The notes under the pieces were generated by a model. The model worked only from the letters and a program-made list of their open reading frames with translations. It was not told the DNA's origin and did no database searches. The position numbers were made by a program, and so were the translations under genes. Below, piece by piece: positions 34,294 to 43,917 of a stretch of DNA of 64,000 bases (position 1 is the stretch's first letter; the number at the start of each line of letters is the position of its first letter). Source of the stretch: Paenibacillus sp. V4I3 (GTDB lineage: Bacteria; Bacillota; Bacilli; Paenibacillales; NBRC-103111); NCBI RefSeq assembly GCF_030817215.1, contig NZ_JAUSZA010000001.1, positions 1,586,501 through 1,650,500 on the forward strand. Reading direction: 5' to 3'.

Positions 34294-35911
34294 TAGCCTC
34301 AGCCTCCTCACCTATCGGGCCAGACAAGGCTTCTCCCAAACTCCTTGATTTTCTAAATTCCTTTGTCGTCATTCCGGTAACCCGTTTAAATAGATTGGAA
34401 AAATAGTGGGCATCATTATAGCCAACCTGATAAGCGATCTCATAAGATTTCGCAGAGGTGCTTTGCAGCAGCTCCATCGCCTTGCGGATGCGGGTTTGTG
34501 TCAAATATTCGATAAAAGTTTGCCCGGTCTCCTGGCTGAACACCTTGCTGAGATGGCTTGGGCTAATCGTAACATGCTCGGCTGCATCCTGGAGGGAAAT
34601 ATAGTCTTTGCCATAATGGTCTTGGATATATGCCTTCACCTTTCTCAGCATTTCGCCGTATTTATCGCTCGTTCGGGAGCGCCATGCCCAGAACTGCTCC
34701 GTAAGCTTAACGAGAAAGGCGCAGGCCTCCGCCCAAGAACGAATCGTTTCAATCTGCTGCTGCAGCGGATGAACCATCTCCTCGGGTGCCTCCACATGCC
34801 GATACATGTCTTTGGCAGCTCGGAAAACCTCCAGCGTCAAGTCGTTCAAAATATAATAGCCAATGGGGGAGGCATGCCAGTCGAGGTCCAACAGCCCGGA
34901 GGCATATTCGTTTACAAAGCTCTTAAGCTGTGCGGGAGTGCCGATTTTCAGGAAATCGACGAAGCACCCCCGGTCGAGGAAAACGGAAGGGTCCAGTCGG
35001 CCAGCGGTGGTTTTCCACAGGTCGTGTCGATTTTGACGTGCGAGCCGCCTCCAGTGCATATCCTCCTCCGCCTCCAGAAAGGACAGATGTACGCCCTGCA
35101 GCCGTTCTTGAACACTGCCGATGCCAATCGTAATCGTCCCCACTGTTCCAGTAGAAGCTTCAGCGGTCAAACGCTGAAGCTCCTTCAATGGCTGCAGCTC
35201 CTGCTGCAGCTGTTCAAGCGAGTCCCCTTTCATAATCCAAACCGTCTCCGTACGGCTTCGCTTGCACATGAGTATATCGGATCTTTCCTGAAGAATTCGG
35301 TAATCCCTAAGTAACACCTCATCTGAGGGCTGCTTCTCGAGGTCACGGTTATCAGAGATCGCAACGACGTAGTAACGCGCAACAAGGGGCAGGGATAAGG
35401 AAGCGCTGAGATGGATGGCTTCCGTGGTAGAGAGGAAGCCGCTGCTTAGATCATTCAGCAGCTTATCCCGGGAGACATGCTTGGTTTCGGCTTCACGCTG
35501 CTGCAGCTTATCGATTCGCGTCTTCTCCTCACGCTCCTTATCGATCTTCGCGCTGACTTTCTTGAGCAGCTGGATAATATCCGATGCGCTGACTGGCTTG
35601 AGGCAATATTCCTCTACACCCATGTGAAGGGCCGTTCTTGCATATTCAAACTCTCCATGACCGCTCAAGATAATAATCTTCATGTCCGGGTACTGTTTCC
35701 GCACAATATCGCTCAGTTCTAGCCCATTCATAAACGGCATCATAATATCCGTAATTAATATATCCGGACACAGCTCCTCGATAATCGGCAGTGCGACTTC
35801 TCCATCGGAGGCATCCCCACAGTAGACAAAGCCTTCCTTCTCCCAATCAATACAGTCCCGAATCGTTTCTCTGATCAAAATCTCATCGTCGACCAGCATT
35901 ATTTTCTTCAT
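34268..35911 (-). CDS. YesN-type response regulator with AraC DNA-binding domain
   Basis: A 547-residue regulator. The receiver domain begins KKIMLVDDEILIRETIRDCIDWEKEGF, has the phosphoacceptor Asp in DILITDIMMPFMNG and the conserved Thr/Ser-Lys region IILSGHGEFEYARTAL...YCLKPV. A long linker is followed by two C-terminal AraC helix-turn-helix motifs: ISLQDAAEHVTISPSHLSKVFSQETGQTFIEYL and SYEIAYQVGYNDAHYFSNLFKRVTGMTTKEFR. It probably activates the divergent YtfQ-type transporter operon at 37988. The ATG follows a TGAGGA site overlapping the kinase stop. It lies between kinase and sensor lipoprotein in one operon. Confidence 0.93.
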   Translation of the reverse strand: MKKIMLVDDEILIRETIRDCIDWEKEGFVYCGDASDGEVALPIIEELCPDILITDIMMPFMNGLELSDIVRKQYPDMKIIILSGHGEFEYARTALHMGVEEYCLKPVSASDIIQLLKKVSAKIDKEREEKTRIDKLQQREAETKHVSRDKLLNDLSSGFLSTTEAIHLSASLSLPLVARYYVVAISDNRDLEKQPSDEVLLRDYRILQERSDILMCKRSRTETVWIMKGDSLEQLQQELQPLKELQRLTAEASTGTVGTITIGIGSVQERLQGVHLSFLEAEEDMHWRRLARQNRHDLWKTTAGRLDPSVFLDRGCFVDFLKIGTPAQLKSFVNEYASGLLDLDWHASPIGYYILNDLTLEVFRAAKDMYRHVEAPEEMVHPLQQQIETIRSWAEACAFLVKLTEQFWAWRSRTSDKYGEMLRKVKAYIQDHYGKDYISLQDAAEHVTISPSHLSKVFSQETGQTFIEYLTQTRIRKAMELLQSTSAKSYEIAYQVGYNDAHYFSNLFKRVTGMTTKEFRKSRSLGEALSGPIGEEAEAIDTWCDQG

Positions 35912-35917
35912 TGGTCC

Positions 35918-37727
35918 TCACCCCAGCTGCATTGGTATTCGAATCATGACCGTAGTGCCTTCCCGTTCCCTGCTGTTCACCTGCACACCATACGCTTCTC
36001 CGTAGTATAAACGAAGCCGCTGATGCACGTTATGAAGCCCAAAGCCGCCGGATACTTCCTTGCCCGTTTCCTCTGGGGGATCAGGCTGAGATAAAGCAAA
36101 CCTAAGCTCCTCCAGCCGAGTCTCCGACATCCCGATGCCGTTATCCTCAACGACAATGAGGATATCCCGGTCCTCATCCATAACCCCCCGTACTTGAACC
36201 ATCCCTTTACCGCGCTTGTTTTTGATACCGTGGTAAATCGCATTTTCGATAATCGGCTGCAGCGTCATCTTCAGAATCGGGTAGCTATACAGCTCGGAAG
36301 CTATGCAAATGTCATATTCTAGAATGTCTCTGTACCGCATTTGCTGAATGACCATATAGCTTTGTACGTGCTCCAGCTCTTTTTTGATGGTGATCCAGTC
36401 TTTTCCCTTGCTTAAGCTTATGCGGAACAGGCTGGACAAGGACTGAACCAATGTAATCACTTGATCCTTCTTGCCGGACTCAGCCATCCATATAATTGAC
36501 TCCAACGTGTTGTATAGAAAATGTGGATTGATTTGGGCCTGCAGGGCGCGGAGCTCAGCCTTCTTTATTTCCTGCTGTTCTTGAATGCTCTGCTCCAGCA
36601 GCCTCCGAATTTTACCTAACATAATATTAAAGCTGTTCCCAAGGTCTGCGATTTCATCGTTGCCGGAAGGGACGACCTTGGCTTCAAGAAAGCCGGAGGC
36701 GGCCAGCTGCATTTTGTTTTTCAGCACATGTACCGGTCTAGTAAGCCGGGTAGAAACGAAAAAATGAAGGGAAATCGCAAAAATAATACTTAGTACCACA
36801 CTAATGATAATTAATTGGCGTATGGCATTGGCTTCCTCAACGATTTCCTGTAAGGGTACGATCCCCACGATACCCCACCCAGTGGCTTTGGAATGGGAAG
36901 CAAAGACGAACTTGGGCTTCCCCTCCGATTTATCGATAAAATGGGTTTCCGGTCCTTTAAGTATGGAGGATAGTTCATCTGAAACTGGCAGCATTGCCTG
37001 GTTAGTCAGTGCCGAAGGCATAAAAATGGGTGTACCCGTTTCGTCCACGACATAGAAGAACCCGGTTTTGCCGATGGTGACGTTGTCGCAAAACCGTTTG
37101 ACGATGCTGTCGTCCAAATCAATGATGATAAAACCGATGACCTCATGGGTAATGCGCTGCTTTACTGTAGTCATGATGGAGATGACATTCTTATCCTTGT
37201 ACTGAAACCCATCCAATCGATCCATGGAGGAGGATTTTGAAGAGGGGATGTTAAGAACCGCATTCGGGTGGTTCACCAAATAGGCGAGATTCTCATTGCG
37301 CAGCGGATTTCGATCCAGCTGAAATACGCCCTTTCGTTCGCTAATTCCACGTCCATACAGGTTGATCATCGTTATGTTCAGCACACTATCGTATTGATAC
37401 GTTTGGCGATAGGAACTCATCGTCCGCAGAATGTCCTTAGCATCCTCATAGGAATCACTTTGGGGAGAAAAGAAAATGGAGCACTCTAGGGTTTTTATCG
37501 AGCTCCAACAGCTTTCCTGTATCCCTAAATAGGATGTCGAGATCTAGGGCTAGCTGATCTGCAACCAGCATAGTTGACGCTTTACTATTCTTAAACACGG
37601 TGTTGAATGACTTCTGATGAGAGATAAGCCCTACGGAGATTAAAGGAATACAAGTCAAAATAACAAACATGGTCAACAGTTTCGCGCGCAAACTGGAGGA
37701 TAGCCATCGGAGCAACGCCATAGGCAT
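35918..37727 (-). pseudogene. YesM-type sensor histidine kinase split by a one-base frameshift
   Basis: Two frames together make one kinase of about 603 residues. 37455-37727 encodes the first 90 residues: membrane helix AKLLTMFVILTCIPLISVGLI and the start of the sensor domain, ending HFLFSPK-stop. The rest (downstream ATG at 37420) carries the dCache sensor, a second helix (LIIISVVLSIIFAISLHFF), HAMP, the His_kinase motif ALQAQINPHFLYNTLESIIW and HATPase motifs (VEDNGIGM, GFGLHNVHQRL). The total span is 1810 bases, one more than a multiple of three, as a single inserted base would give. The shift lies near 37461-37477 in a T/C-run (TTTTCTTTTCTCCCC on the minus strand). It may be a real mutation or a sequencing error. 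Confidence 0.85.
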
Positions 37728-37987
37728 TCGTGACCTTTCTACTAATATAGTGCAGCGTTTCTTGTATTCAAATTATGAGGTATAAAATATGAAAACGCAA
37801 TCATTAGACAAGAAACTACACTTCTTAACAAAGAAAACAAAGGAATTAGGGCTTGGCTCTCAAACAGCCTGAAAAACACATAAAAATTTATAAAGACGAG
37901 ATATGAAACTCCGTATACCCTCGATCTGTAAGCGTCTTATAATCAGGGCACACCAACGATAATGGTGAGTCAAAGGGAGGAATGAAT

Positions 37988-39022
37988 ATGAAAGTTACTA
38001 AGAAAATGGGGCTCGTAACCGCTGCGGTGATGATGATGTTGACAGCAGCGTGCGGAAGTACAACCGGAACGACAACAACAGGGGCTAAGCCAGCAGCGAC
38101 AGAGAACACGGCCAAGACCACCCCGGCTCCGGCTCCGGCAGACAAAAAGATTACGCTCGGCTTTGCCCAGGTTGGTGCGGAGAGCGGCTGGAGATCAGCG
38201 AACACCAAGTCGGTTCAGGATTCGGCGAAGGAAGCCGGCTTTGATCTTAAGTTCTCCGATGCACAGCAAAAGCAGGAGAATCAAATCAAGGCCATCCGCA
38301 CGTATATTCAGCAAAAGGTTGATGTGATCTCGTTCTCCCCTGTGGTTGAATCCGGTTGGGATACCGTGCTTAAGGAAGCGAAGGATGCCGGCATTCCCGT
38401 CATTCTTACAGACCGTGCGGTTGATTCGAAGGACACCTCCTTATATGTCTCCTTTATAGGCTCTGACTTCGTAGAAGAAGGCCGCCGTGCAGGCAAGTGG
38501 TTGGTGGATCAATCCAAGGATAAGAAGGAAACTGTGAATATCGTTGAGCTTCAAGGGACGACAGGCTCTGCACCTGCGAATGACCGGAAGTCCGGCTTTG
38601 AAGAGGTGATCAAGTCTAATCCGAATCTTAAGGTTATTGCTTCCCAGACCGGTGATTTCACCCGTGCGAAAGGGAAGGAAGTTATGCAGGCATTCCTGAA
38701 GGCAAACAAAAAAATCGACGTTTTGTATGCGCATAATGATGATATGGCCCTTGGAGCGATTCAGGCCATTGAAGCAGCAGGCTTAAAGCCAGGCAAGGAC
38801 ATTATCATTATCTCCATCGACGGCGTGAAGGACGGCTTTGTTGCAGCAAGCGAAGGCAAAATTAACTTTATCGTGGAATGTAACCCGCTGCTCGGACCAC
38901 AGCTGATGCAGGCTGTACGCGATGTGCTCGGCAGCAAGCAAATTCCCAAGCGAATTGTAACCAAGGAAGGCGTATTCACCTCTGAGGATGCGAAACGTGA
39001 GCTGGCTAACCGACAATATTAA
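37988..39022 (+). CDS. ytfQ: Galactofuranose-type ABC transporter solute-binding lipoprotein (YtfQ-like)
   Basis: A 344-residue binding protein. The signal ends at lipobox MLTAACG and a Thr/Ala/Pro-rich linker follows. The domain reads KITLGFAQVGAESGWRSANTKSVQDSAK, the hallmark of YtfQ, then KQKVDVISFSPVVESGWDTVLKEAKDAGIPVILTDRAVD, AHNDDMALGAIQAIEAAGLKPGKDI and NPLLGPQLMQAV. The family binds galactofuranose or related furanoses. The ATG at 37988 was chosen over 37982 because GGGAGG is seven bases away. It is the first gene of the transporter operon, divergent from the two-component genes, and a terminator-like hairpin separates it from the ATPase. A TATAAT at 37938-37943 lacks a good -35, fitting an activator-dependent promoter. 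Confidence 0.9.
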   Translation: MKVTKKMGLVTAAVMMMLTAACGSTTGTTTTGAKPAATENTAKTTPAPAPADKKITLGFAQVGAESGWRSANTKSVQDSAKEAGFDLKFSDAQQKQENQIKAIRTYIQQKVDVISFSPVVESGWDTVLKEAKDAGIPVILTDRAVDSKDTSLYVSFIGSDFVEEGRRAGKWLVDQSKDKKETVNIVELQGTTGSAPANDRKSGFEEVIKSNPNLKVIASQTGDFTRAKGKEVMQAFLKANKKIDVLYAHNDDMALGAIQAIEAAGLKPGKDIIIISIDGVKDGFVAASEGKINFIVECNPLLGPQLMQAVRDVLGSKQIPKRIVTKEGVFTSEDAKRELANRQY

Positions 39023-39039
39023 TTAACAAAAAAAGGATC

Positions 39040-39080
39040 AAAGCCGTTCCGATCGAGTTATCTGTGTGGAGCGGCTTTTA
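39040..39080 (+). terminator. Intra-operon terminator/attenuator after the binding protein gene
   Basis: AAAGCCGTTCC (39040-39050) pairs with GGAGCGGCTTT (39068-39078), followed by TTATT. The position between binding protein and ATPase genes suggests partial termination, giving an excess of binding protein over transporter. Confidence 0.75.
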
Positions 39081-39105
39081 TTCTTGAAGGGAGAGGGTTT
39101 GTCAG

Positions 39106-40614
39106 ATGAAGGAGCACGGACCCGTATTACAAATGACAGGAATTCATAAACAATTTCCTGGAGTTAAAGCGTTGTCGGACGTAAACTTCCGGATGTTTCC
39201 CGGCGAGGTTCATGCGCTGATGGGGGAGAATGGTGCCGGTAAGTCCACATTGATTAAGGTGCTTACAGGCGTCTATTCGATTGATCAAGGTTTAGTGGAG
39301 ATGGAGGCTAAGCAGATCCAAATCATGAGTCCGCAGGATGCCCAGAACGCGGGAATCAGTACGGTATACCAGGAAGTGAATCTTTGTCCGAATCTTTCGG
39401 TCGCCGAAAATATCTTTATTGGACGCGAGCCGTTGCGCTTTGGCCGCATTTTATGGAAGGAAATGAACCGCAATGCGATAGCCCTGCTAAAGGACAGACT
39501 AAATCTGCAAATTGATGTCACGCAGCCGCTGCAGTCTTACTCGGTTGCCGTTCAGCAGTTGATCGCGATTGCAAGAGCGTTAAGTATTTCGGCGAAAGTG
39601 CTTATCCTGGATGAACCAACATCCAGCTTGGATCGAGGTGAGGTACAGCAGCTATTCTCAGTGATGAGGAAGCTAAAAAGCGAGGGGCTTTCTATCTTGT
39701 TTGTTACCCATTTCTTAGAGCAGGTATATGAAATTTCAGATCGAATAACCATTCTCCGTAATGGAGAGTTTATCGGGGAATATATGGCCAAGGACCTTAC
39801 TCGAATAGATTTGGTATCAAAAATGATTGGTAAGGAGCTTCATATGCTGGAGGAGTTGCCGAAGCTATCCGGCGTGGATGGGGACACAGGGGAAGTGCTG
39901 CTCGATGCTTCTAAATTTGGCAGAAAAGGGGCGATAGAGCCGGTAGATCTGCAGATTCGCAAGGGGGAAGTCGTTGGACTAGCGGGATTGCTCGGCTCCG
40001 GAAGAACAGAGCTGGCCCGGCTCTTGTTCGCGGCAGACCGTGCGGATGAGGGAGTCCTCCAATTCGAGGGTAACCGTGTGTCCATCCAGACGCCGCGGCA
40101 GGCGATCGATCAAGGCATTGCTTTTTGCTCCGAGAATCGAAAGACCGAAGGCATAATTGACGATCTGACCGTTAGGGAAAATATCATTTTGGCGCTTCAG
40201 GCGTCCCAAGGCTGGTTTAAAGCGATCTCTCGGAAGCGTCAGGATGAAATTGCGGATGCGTATATGAAAATACTCAATATCAACCCGCCGAACCCGGAGC
40301 ATCTGATCAAAAATTTAAGCGGCGGAAACCAGCAAAAGGTGCTTCTGGCCCGCTGGCTGCTGACTCAGCCGAAGCTGCTTATTCTAGATGAACCGACTAG
40401 AGGCATAGATATCGGGGCCAAGGCGGAAATTCAGAAGCTGGTGCTCTCCTTATCGGAGAAAGGCATGTCCGTGCTGTTTATATCTTCTGAGCTCGAAGAA
40501 GTACTGCGGGTAAGCGATCGAATCGCTGTGCTTCGGGATCGCCGCAAGGTCAAAGAAATGTCTGGCGATGAGATGAGTCAAAAAAATGTTATGCAGGCTA
40601 TAGCAGGGGGGTAA
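39106..40614 (+). CDS. ytfR: Sugar ABC transporter ATP-binding protein with two NBDs (YtfR-like)
   Basis: A 502-residue fused ATPase of the RbsA/MglA/YtfR type. The N-terminal NBD has Walker A GENGAGKSTL, a degenerate signature and Walker B LILDEPTSSLD. The C-terminal NBD has the degenerate Walker A-like GLLGSGRTEL, the signature LSGGNQQKVLLARWL and Walker B LILDEPTRGID. This asymmetry is normal in the family. It energises furanose import with the two permeases downstream. The TCAG-ATG start has a GGGAGAGGG site. Confidence 0.93.
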   Translation: MKEHGPVLQMTGIHKQFPGVKALSDVNFRMFPGEVHALMGENGAGKSTLIKVLTGVYSIDQGLVEMEAKQIQIMSPQDAQNAGISTVYQEVNLCPNLSVAENIFIGREPLRFGRILWKEMNRNAIALLKDRLNLQIDVTQPLQSYSVAVQQLIAIARALSISAKVLILDEPTSSLDRGEVQQLFSVMRKLKSEGLSILFVTHFLEQVYEISDRITILRNGEFIGEYMAKDLTRIDLVSKMIGKELHMLEELPKLSGVDGDTGEVLLDASKFGRKGAIEPVDLQIRKGEVVGLAGLLGSGRTELARLLFAADRADEGVLQFEGNRVSIQTPRQAIDQGIAFCSENRKTEGIIDDLTVRENIILALQASQGWFKAISRKRQDEIADAYMKILNINPPNPEHLIKNLSGGNQQKVLLARWLLTQPKLLILDEPTRGIDIGAKAEIQKLVLSLSEKGMSVLFISSELEEVLRVSDRIAVLRDRRKVKEMSGDEMSQKNVMQAIAGG

Positions 40615-40619
40615 GTGAG

Positions 40620-41648
40620 ATGGTAAGGCATCATTTGTTTTGGCCGCTTACCGTGTTAGGCGTGCTGTTATTGTTTAACCTGCTTTATTCGCCGGACTTC
40701 TTCTCAATTAAGTTGAGAGAAGGGCACTTATACGGCAGCCTTATCGATATTTTAAACTTCGGGTCACCCTTAATCTTGGTGGCGATTGGGATGACTTTGG
40801 TCATTGCGACCAAGGGCATTGACTTATCTGTAGGGTCAGTTGTCGCCATTGCTGGAGCGATCTCCTGCCTTCTTATTAGTAAAGGCAGCGCACAGGACTC
40901 TCTTTCCCTCGTATTCATAGCGGTTGGTGTTTCCTTGGCGTTATCGATTGTACTGGGGACTTGGAATGGCTTCTTGGTCGCTGGTGTGGGCATTCAGCCG
41001 ATTATTGCAACTTTGATTCTCATGGTGGCGGGGCGCGGGCTGGCTCAGTTGATCACTGGTGGACAGATCATCACGGTGTCCAGCGCTTCGTACAAATATA
41101 TTGGTGCAGGCTCGCTAGCTACGCTGCCGTTTTCAATCTTTATCGTTGCTATCGTGGTGATCATAGCTGCTGTATTGACGAGAAAGACGGCGCTTGGCCT
41201 ATTCATCGAGTCGGTTGGCTGCAAACCGACAGCCAGTCATCTGGCTGGCATCAGGTCCAAGACCGTTTTGCTCGCGGTATATATGTTCTGCGGATTATGT
41301 GCGGGCATTGCCGGCTTAATTCTCAGCTCTAACGTGTCGAGTGCAGATGGAAATAACGCGGGACTGTGGTACGAGCTGGATGCCATCCTTGCCGTCGTGA
41401 TCGGAGGTACTTCTCTGAATGGCGGACGGTTTTACTTAATGGGGACGCTCATTGGGGCACTCATTATTCAAACTTTAACGACCACCATTTATATGATCGG
41501 CGTACCGCCTGAAATTACATTGGTGGTGAAGGCATTCGTTGTATTAGCTGTGTGCCTGATCCAATCGGAGCAATTCCGCAAAACGCTGATGCAGCGCTGG
41601 AAAACCCGCCATTATTCGGCGGAGCGGGAGGTAAAGCAGCATGTTTAA
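40620..41648 (+). CDS. ytfT: Sugar ABC transporter permease (YtfT-like)
   Basis: A 342-residue membrane protein with eight or more helices. The BPD_transp_2 family signature is IGMTLVIATKGIDLSVGSVVAIAGAISCLLI, and near the C-terminus LWYELDAILAVVIGGTSLNGGRFYLMGTLIGALII. It follows the ATPase by five bases and overlaps the second permease by eight, so the subunits are made together. Two different permeases are typical of the YtfQRT-YjfF system. Confidence 0.92.
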   Translation: MVRHHLFWPLTVLGVLLLFNLLYSPDFFSIKLREGHLYGSLIDILNFGSPLILVAIGMTLVIATKGIDLSVGSVVAIAGAISCLLISKGSAQDSLSLVFIAVGVSLALSIVLGTWNGFLVAGVGIQPIIATLILMVAGRGLAQLITGGQIITVSSASYKYIGAGSLATLPFSIFIVAIVVIIAAVLTRKTALGLFIESVGCKPTASHLAGIRSKTVLLAVYMFCGLCAGIAGLILSSNVSSADGNNAGLWYELDAILAVVIGGTSLNGGRFYLMGTLIGALIIQTLTTTIYMIGVPPEITLVVKAFVVLAVCLIQSEQFRKTLMQRWKTRHYSAEREVKQHV

Positions 41649-42606
41649 GAGACAATATATTCCGATTCTGGTGACCATCTCCTTATTCGCGCTCATGTTC
41701 GCTGCGGGGTCCTTTCGATATACCGGATTCTTCTCCCTGCAGGTCATACTGAATCTTTTGATCGATAATGCCTTTCTGCTAATCGTGGCTGTGGGGATGA
41801 CCTTAGTCATTGTGTCCGGAGGCATTGACTTATCCGTCGGTTCGATAATCGCATTAACAACGATGGTGTCCGCAAGTCTTGTACAGGCAGGCTGGCCGCC
41901 GGCGCTAGTGATCCCACTGGTGCTGCTTATGGGGAGCTTGTTCGGATGGGCAATGGGAGCCATCATTCATTATTTTAAAATTCAGCCGTTCATTGTTACA
42001 TTAGCCGGCATGTTCCTGGCTCGTGGACTATGCTATCTGATCAGCATCAATACCATTACGATCGATAACGGCTTCTACACCACAATGGCTCAAACCAAGG
42101 TCAGTTTACCAGGTGGAAATCACGTATCCATTAGTGTCATCATTGCGCTATTGGTATTGTTCGCCGGCTTCTTCATTGCACACTACACTCGCTTGGGACG
42201 CAATACGTACGCTTTGGGCGGCAGCGAGCAATCTTCCCTGCTGATGGGACTGCCGGTGGGCCGTGTCAAAATGCTGGTGTACACCTTCAGCGGCTTTTGC
42301 TCCGCCCTTTCGGGCGTCGTGTTTACCTTCTATATGCTGTCAGGCTACGGGCTGCATGCGATGGGTTTGGAGCTGGATGCGATCGCTGCGGTGGTGATCG
42401 GCGGAACACTGCTGACCGGCGGCGTTGGTTACATCGCAGGCACCTTCTTCGGCGTCATGATCCAAGGTCTCATTCAAACGATTATTAGCTACGAAGGAAC
42501 ACTGAGCTCCTGGTGGACCAAGATCGTCATTGGCCTGCTGCTCTTCTTGTTTATCCTGCTGCAACGCTTGCTGAGTGAACGTCGTTGGGTACAACGGAGA
42601 GGGTAA
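41641..42606 (+). CDS. yjfF: Sugar ABC transporter permease (YjfF-like)
   Basis: A 321-residue membrane protein homologous to the preceding permease: VGMTLVIVSGGIDLSVGSIIALTTMVSASLV, RNTYALGGSEQSSLLMGLPVGRVK, and LELDAIAAVVIGGTLLTGGVGYIAGTFFG. It forms the heterodimeric membrane channel with the YtfT-like subunit. The start overlaps the preceding gene by eight bases with GGAGG inside its 3' end. Confidence 0.92.
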   Translation: MFKRQYIPILVTISLFALMFAAGSFRYTGFFSLQVILNLLIDNAFLLIVAVGMTLVIVSGGIDLSVGSIIALTTMVSASLVQAGWPPALVIPLVLLMGSLFGWAMGAIIHYFKIQPFIVTLAGMFLARGLCYLISINTITIDNGFYTTMAQTKVSLPGGNHVSISVIIALLVLFAGFFIAHYTRLGRNTYALGGSEQSSLLMGLPVGRVKMLVYTFSGFCSALSGVVFTFYMLSGYGLHAMGLELDAIAAVVIGGTLLTGGVGYIAGTFFGVMIQGLIQTIISYEGTLSSWWTKIVIGLLLFLFILLQRLLSERRWVQRRG

Positions 42607-42677
42607 AATTAGAGCAACACATGGCACGTTTTTTGATACAATAGGTATTAATAGAGCTTTCAACGGTTCTGGCAAGC

Positions 42678-43739
42678 ATGCTTGAAAAGGTCGGTGAATT
42701 CGTGGGGAAGCTGGCGAAACTTGTCACTGCAGGGGCGATGGTCTTATTTATAATGCTTTCGGGCTGCGAGACAGGGCAGGAAAATACTGAACGTTCAGCG
42801 ATGATTTCATCCAACGAGCCGACACTTCAGGCTGCAGGGAATGAGATCGTGCCCGCAAGAAGCATTGTAGTGGGCTTCTCACAGCTCGGTTCGGAAAGCG
42901 ATTGGCGCAGAGCGAATACGCGCTCTATCCAAGAAGCGGCGAAGGAAACGGGTATTCAGCTCATTCTCGAAAATGCGGAGCAATCCCAAGAGAAGCAATT
43001 CGAAGCGATACGGGCCTTTGTGAAGCAAAAGGTTGACGTCATTGCCATTGCCCCGGTCGTAGAGAAGGGCTGGGAGCCCATTTTACGAGAAGTGAAGCAA
43101 GTTGGAATACCGGTGATTATCACAGACCGTTTAGTTGAGGTGTCGGACCCATCGTTATACGTCAGCTATATCGGTTCAGACTTTTACGAGGAAGGACGTA
43201 TGGCGGGAAAGTATGTCATGGATAAGCTGCTGCGTGCGGAAGGGCCCATCGGTATCGTAGAACTGAAGGGTACAGAAGGTTCTACCCCCTCGCTCTCAAG
43301 AGGGAAAGGCTTCCATGATGTCATTAAGCAAAACCCTAATCTTCAGGTGGTGGAGAGTGAGTACGCAAACTTTACGGTAGAGCAGGGCAATAAGGTCATG
43401 CGAGAATTGCTGGAACGGAGAAGCAAGGAAATTCGTGTGCTCTTTGCGCATAATGATGACATGGCGCTTGGAGCAATTGAAGCGATAGAAGCGTATGGAT
43501 TAAAGCCTGGCAAGGACATTGTGATCGTCTCGGTAGACGGCACCCGGAAGGCCTTCGAACGGATGGTAGCTGGTAACATCAACAGCGTAGTAGAATGTAA
43601 TCCCTTGCTGGGACCCTACCTGATGCAAGCCGTGAAGGAGATGCTCGACGGTCGAACGTTACCAAAGCGGATCGTCACACCGGAGCGAATTTTCACAGAG
43701 GTTACGGCTCATAATGAACTGAATAACCGTATGTATTGA
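42678..43739 (+). CDS. Second YtfQ-like solute-binding lipoprotein
   Basis: A lipoprotein of about 353 residues, paralogous to the one at 37988: SIVVGFSQLGSESDWRRANTRSIQEAAK, KQKVDVIAIAPVVEKGWEPILREVK, AHNDDMALGAIEAIEAYGLKPGKDI and VVECNPLLGPYLMQAV. The signal is VTAGAMVLFIMLSGC and the linker is shorter than in the first copy. The start is uncertain: ATG at 42678 has no good ribosome binding site, while GTG at 42702 follows AAAAGG at a long distance. Two binding proteins bracket one transporter; this one may serve a different sugar or take part in sensing. Confidence 0.88.
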   Translation: MLEKVGEFVGKLAKLVTAGAMVLFIMLSGCETGQENTERSAMISSNEPTLQAAGNEIVPARSIVVGFSQLGSESDWRRANTRSIQEAAKETGIQLILENAEQSQEKQFEAIRAFVKQKVDVIAIAPVVEKGWEPILREVKQVGIPVIITDRLVEVSDPSLYVSYIGSDFYEEGRMAGKYVMDKLLRAEGPIGIVELKGTEGSTPSLSRGKGFHDVIKQNPNLQVVESEYANFTVEQGNKVMRELLERRSKEIRVLFAHNDDMALGAIEAIEAYGLKPGKDIVIVSVDGTRKAFERMVAGNINSVVECNPLLGPYLMQAVKEMLDGRTLPKRIVTPERIFTEVTAHNELNNRMY

Positions 43740-43827
43740 TATAACCAGGTGAGGTGTCCGCTGTAGCCCTGGAATCGTCTTCTGCCACTGAGCATTTAAA
43801 TAAACCAATAAAAATGGTTACAACTTA

Positions 43828-43858
43828 CCCCTCAATCACCTTTGAGGGGCTTTTTTTT
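43828..43858 (+). terminator. Terminator of the furanose transporter operon
   Basis: CCCCTCA (43828-43834) pairs with TGAGGGG (43843-43849), followed by CTTTTTTTT. Confidence 0.9.
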
Positions 43859-43917
43859 GTTCCCGAGGCAAGATGTAGTAATATAGGAAGAACAGCAAGA
43901 AGAAGGGGAGTTTATTC

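Noticed and set aside
37455..37727. Separate small membrane protein upstream of the kinase
   Set aside because: Its 90 residues are the missing N-terminus of the YesM-type kinase, and the total length is 3n+1, so one frameshifted gene explains both parts.
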